From Odontesthes bonariensis (lineage: Eukaryota > Chordata > Actinopteri > Atheriniformes > Atherinopsidae): DNA of 64,000 nucleotides. How positions within the stretch are numbered: position 1 is the stretch's first letter; each line of letters starts with the position of its first letter. Position numbers and translations under genes: made by a program. The notes beneath the pieces are model-generated. The model was not told where the DNA came from. It made no database searches and worked only from the letters and a program-made list of their open reading frames with translations. The stretch is taken from positions 4,938,976-5,002,975 of the forward strand of contig NC_134527.1 in assembly GCF_027942865.1 (NCBI RefSeq), written 5' to 3'. Positions 63,780 to 64,000 of this stretch are shown here, in pieces.

Positions 63780-64000
63780 TGGAACCTTTTTTTTAAAAAA
63801 AAAGCACGGCATCAAACACGCTTTGTTCTGGAGTTATAAATAAACTTTCTGTCTCCTTCGCTTAAGATTTTAATGACATAAAAAGCTTGTGTTGTTATAT
63901 CAGAAGACCGAGAGCTCGTTTCTCTATCTGCCTCCCGCTTCCACCCTCCCTCTGCCTCCACAGCCATCTGCTAGAGACGGAGGGAAGTGGTGAATTGTTT
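63780..64000. other. No recognised feature to window end
   Basis: Pyrimidine-rich sequence near 63930-63960. It could precede an acceptor, but the bases after 'ccacag' (63957-63962) do not encode the expected PDZ1 start. Confidence 0.35.

Overview
The window looks like nuclear DNA of a teleost fish. It has vertebrate-type split genes with GT-AG introns and vertebrate protein families. Its background of decayed transposons is typical of bony fish: Tc1/mariner, hAT with BED fingers, L2-like LINE tails ending in 'acaaataaa', TTAA-target elements and CACTG-ended MITEs. The species cannot be told from the sequence. Most open frames of 60-100 codons in the window are chance frames or transposon debris. 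The real coding content is three plus-strand genes, all in small exons.

Layout. (1) 1-5.2 kb: a truncated hAT copy, two CACTG MITEs, an L2-like LINE fragment and decayed Tc1 pieces. (2) 5.28-8.31 kb: a four-exon gene for a secreted coiled-coil protein of about 224 residues. It resembles the N-terminal part of angiopoietin-like proteins but has no fibrinogen domain, so the best match is ANGPTL8 (lipasin/betatrophin). (3) 8.6-14.6 kb: a 170-bp tandem array at the edge of a decayed Tc1/mariner element, then other repeats. (4) 14.8-34.5 kb: pip5k1b, a type I phosphatidylinositol-4-phosphate 5-kinase, reconstructed as 12 constitutive coding exons (499 codons), one likely cassette exon and a terminal exon that opens with the stop codon. 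(5) 34.5-46.4 kb: intergenic DNA, mostly repeats, with one unidentified decayed coding-like stretch on the minus strand near 35 kb. (6) 46.5 kb to the right edge: the 5' end of tjp2 (ZO-2). I find three alternative first coding segments (46.5+49.4 kb, 54.4 kb, 59.2 kb), each of which joins the common ZO exon at 60.3 kb in the same phase. The PDZ, SH3 and GUK exons lie beyond the window.

The order pip5k1b then tjp2, both on the plus strand, matches the mammalian PIP5K1B-TJP2 neighbourhood. The FXN gene found between them in mammals was not recognised here. The genes are not an operon and I see no shared pathway. PIP5K1B makes PI(4,5)P2 at the plasma membrane. ZO-2 is a junction scaffold. The ANGPTL8-like product would be a secreted regulator of lipoprotein lipase.

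Transposons are the other main content. One CACTG-ended family with 2-bp target duplications has 17 insertions, 9 of them between 47.9 kb and 63.8 kb. They include nested, rearranged, dimeric and opposed copies. Several sit within tens of bases of pip5k1b splice sites, and an opposed pair lies just upstream of the cassette exon.
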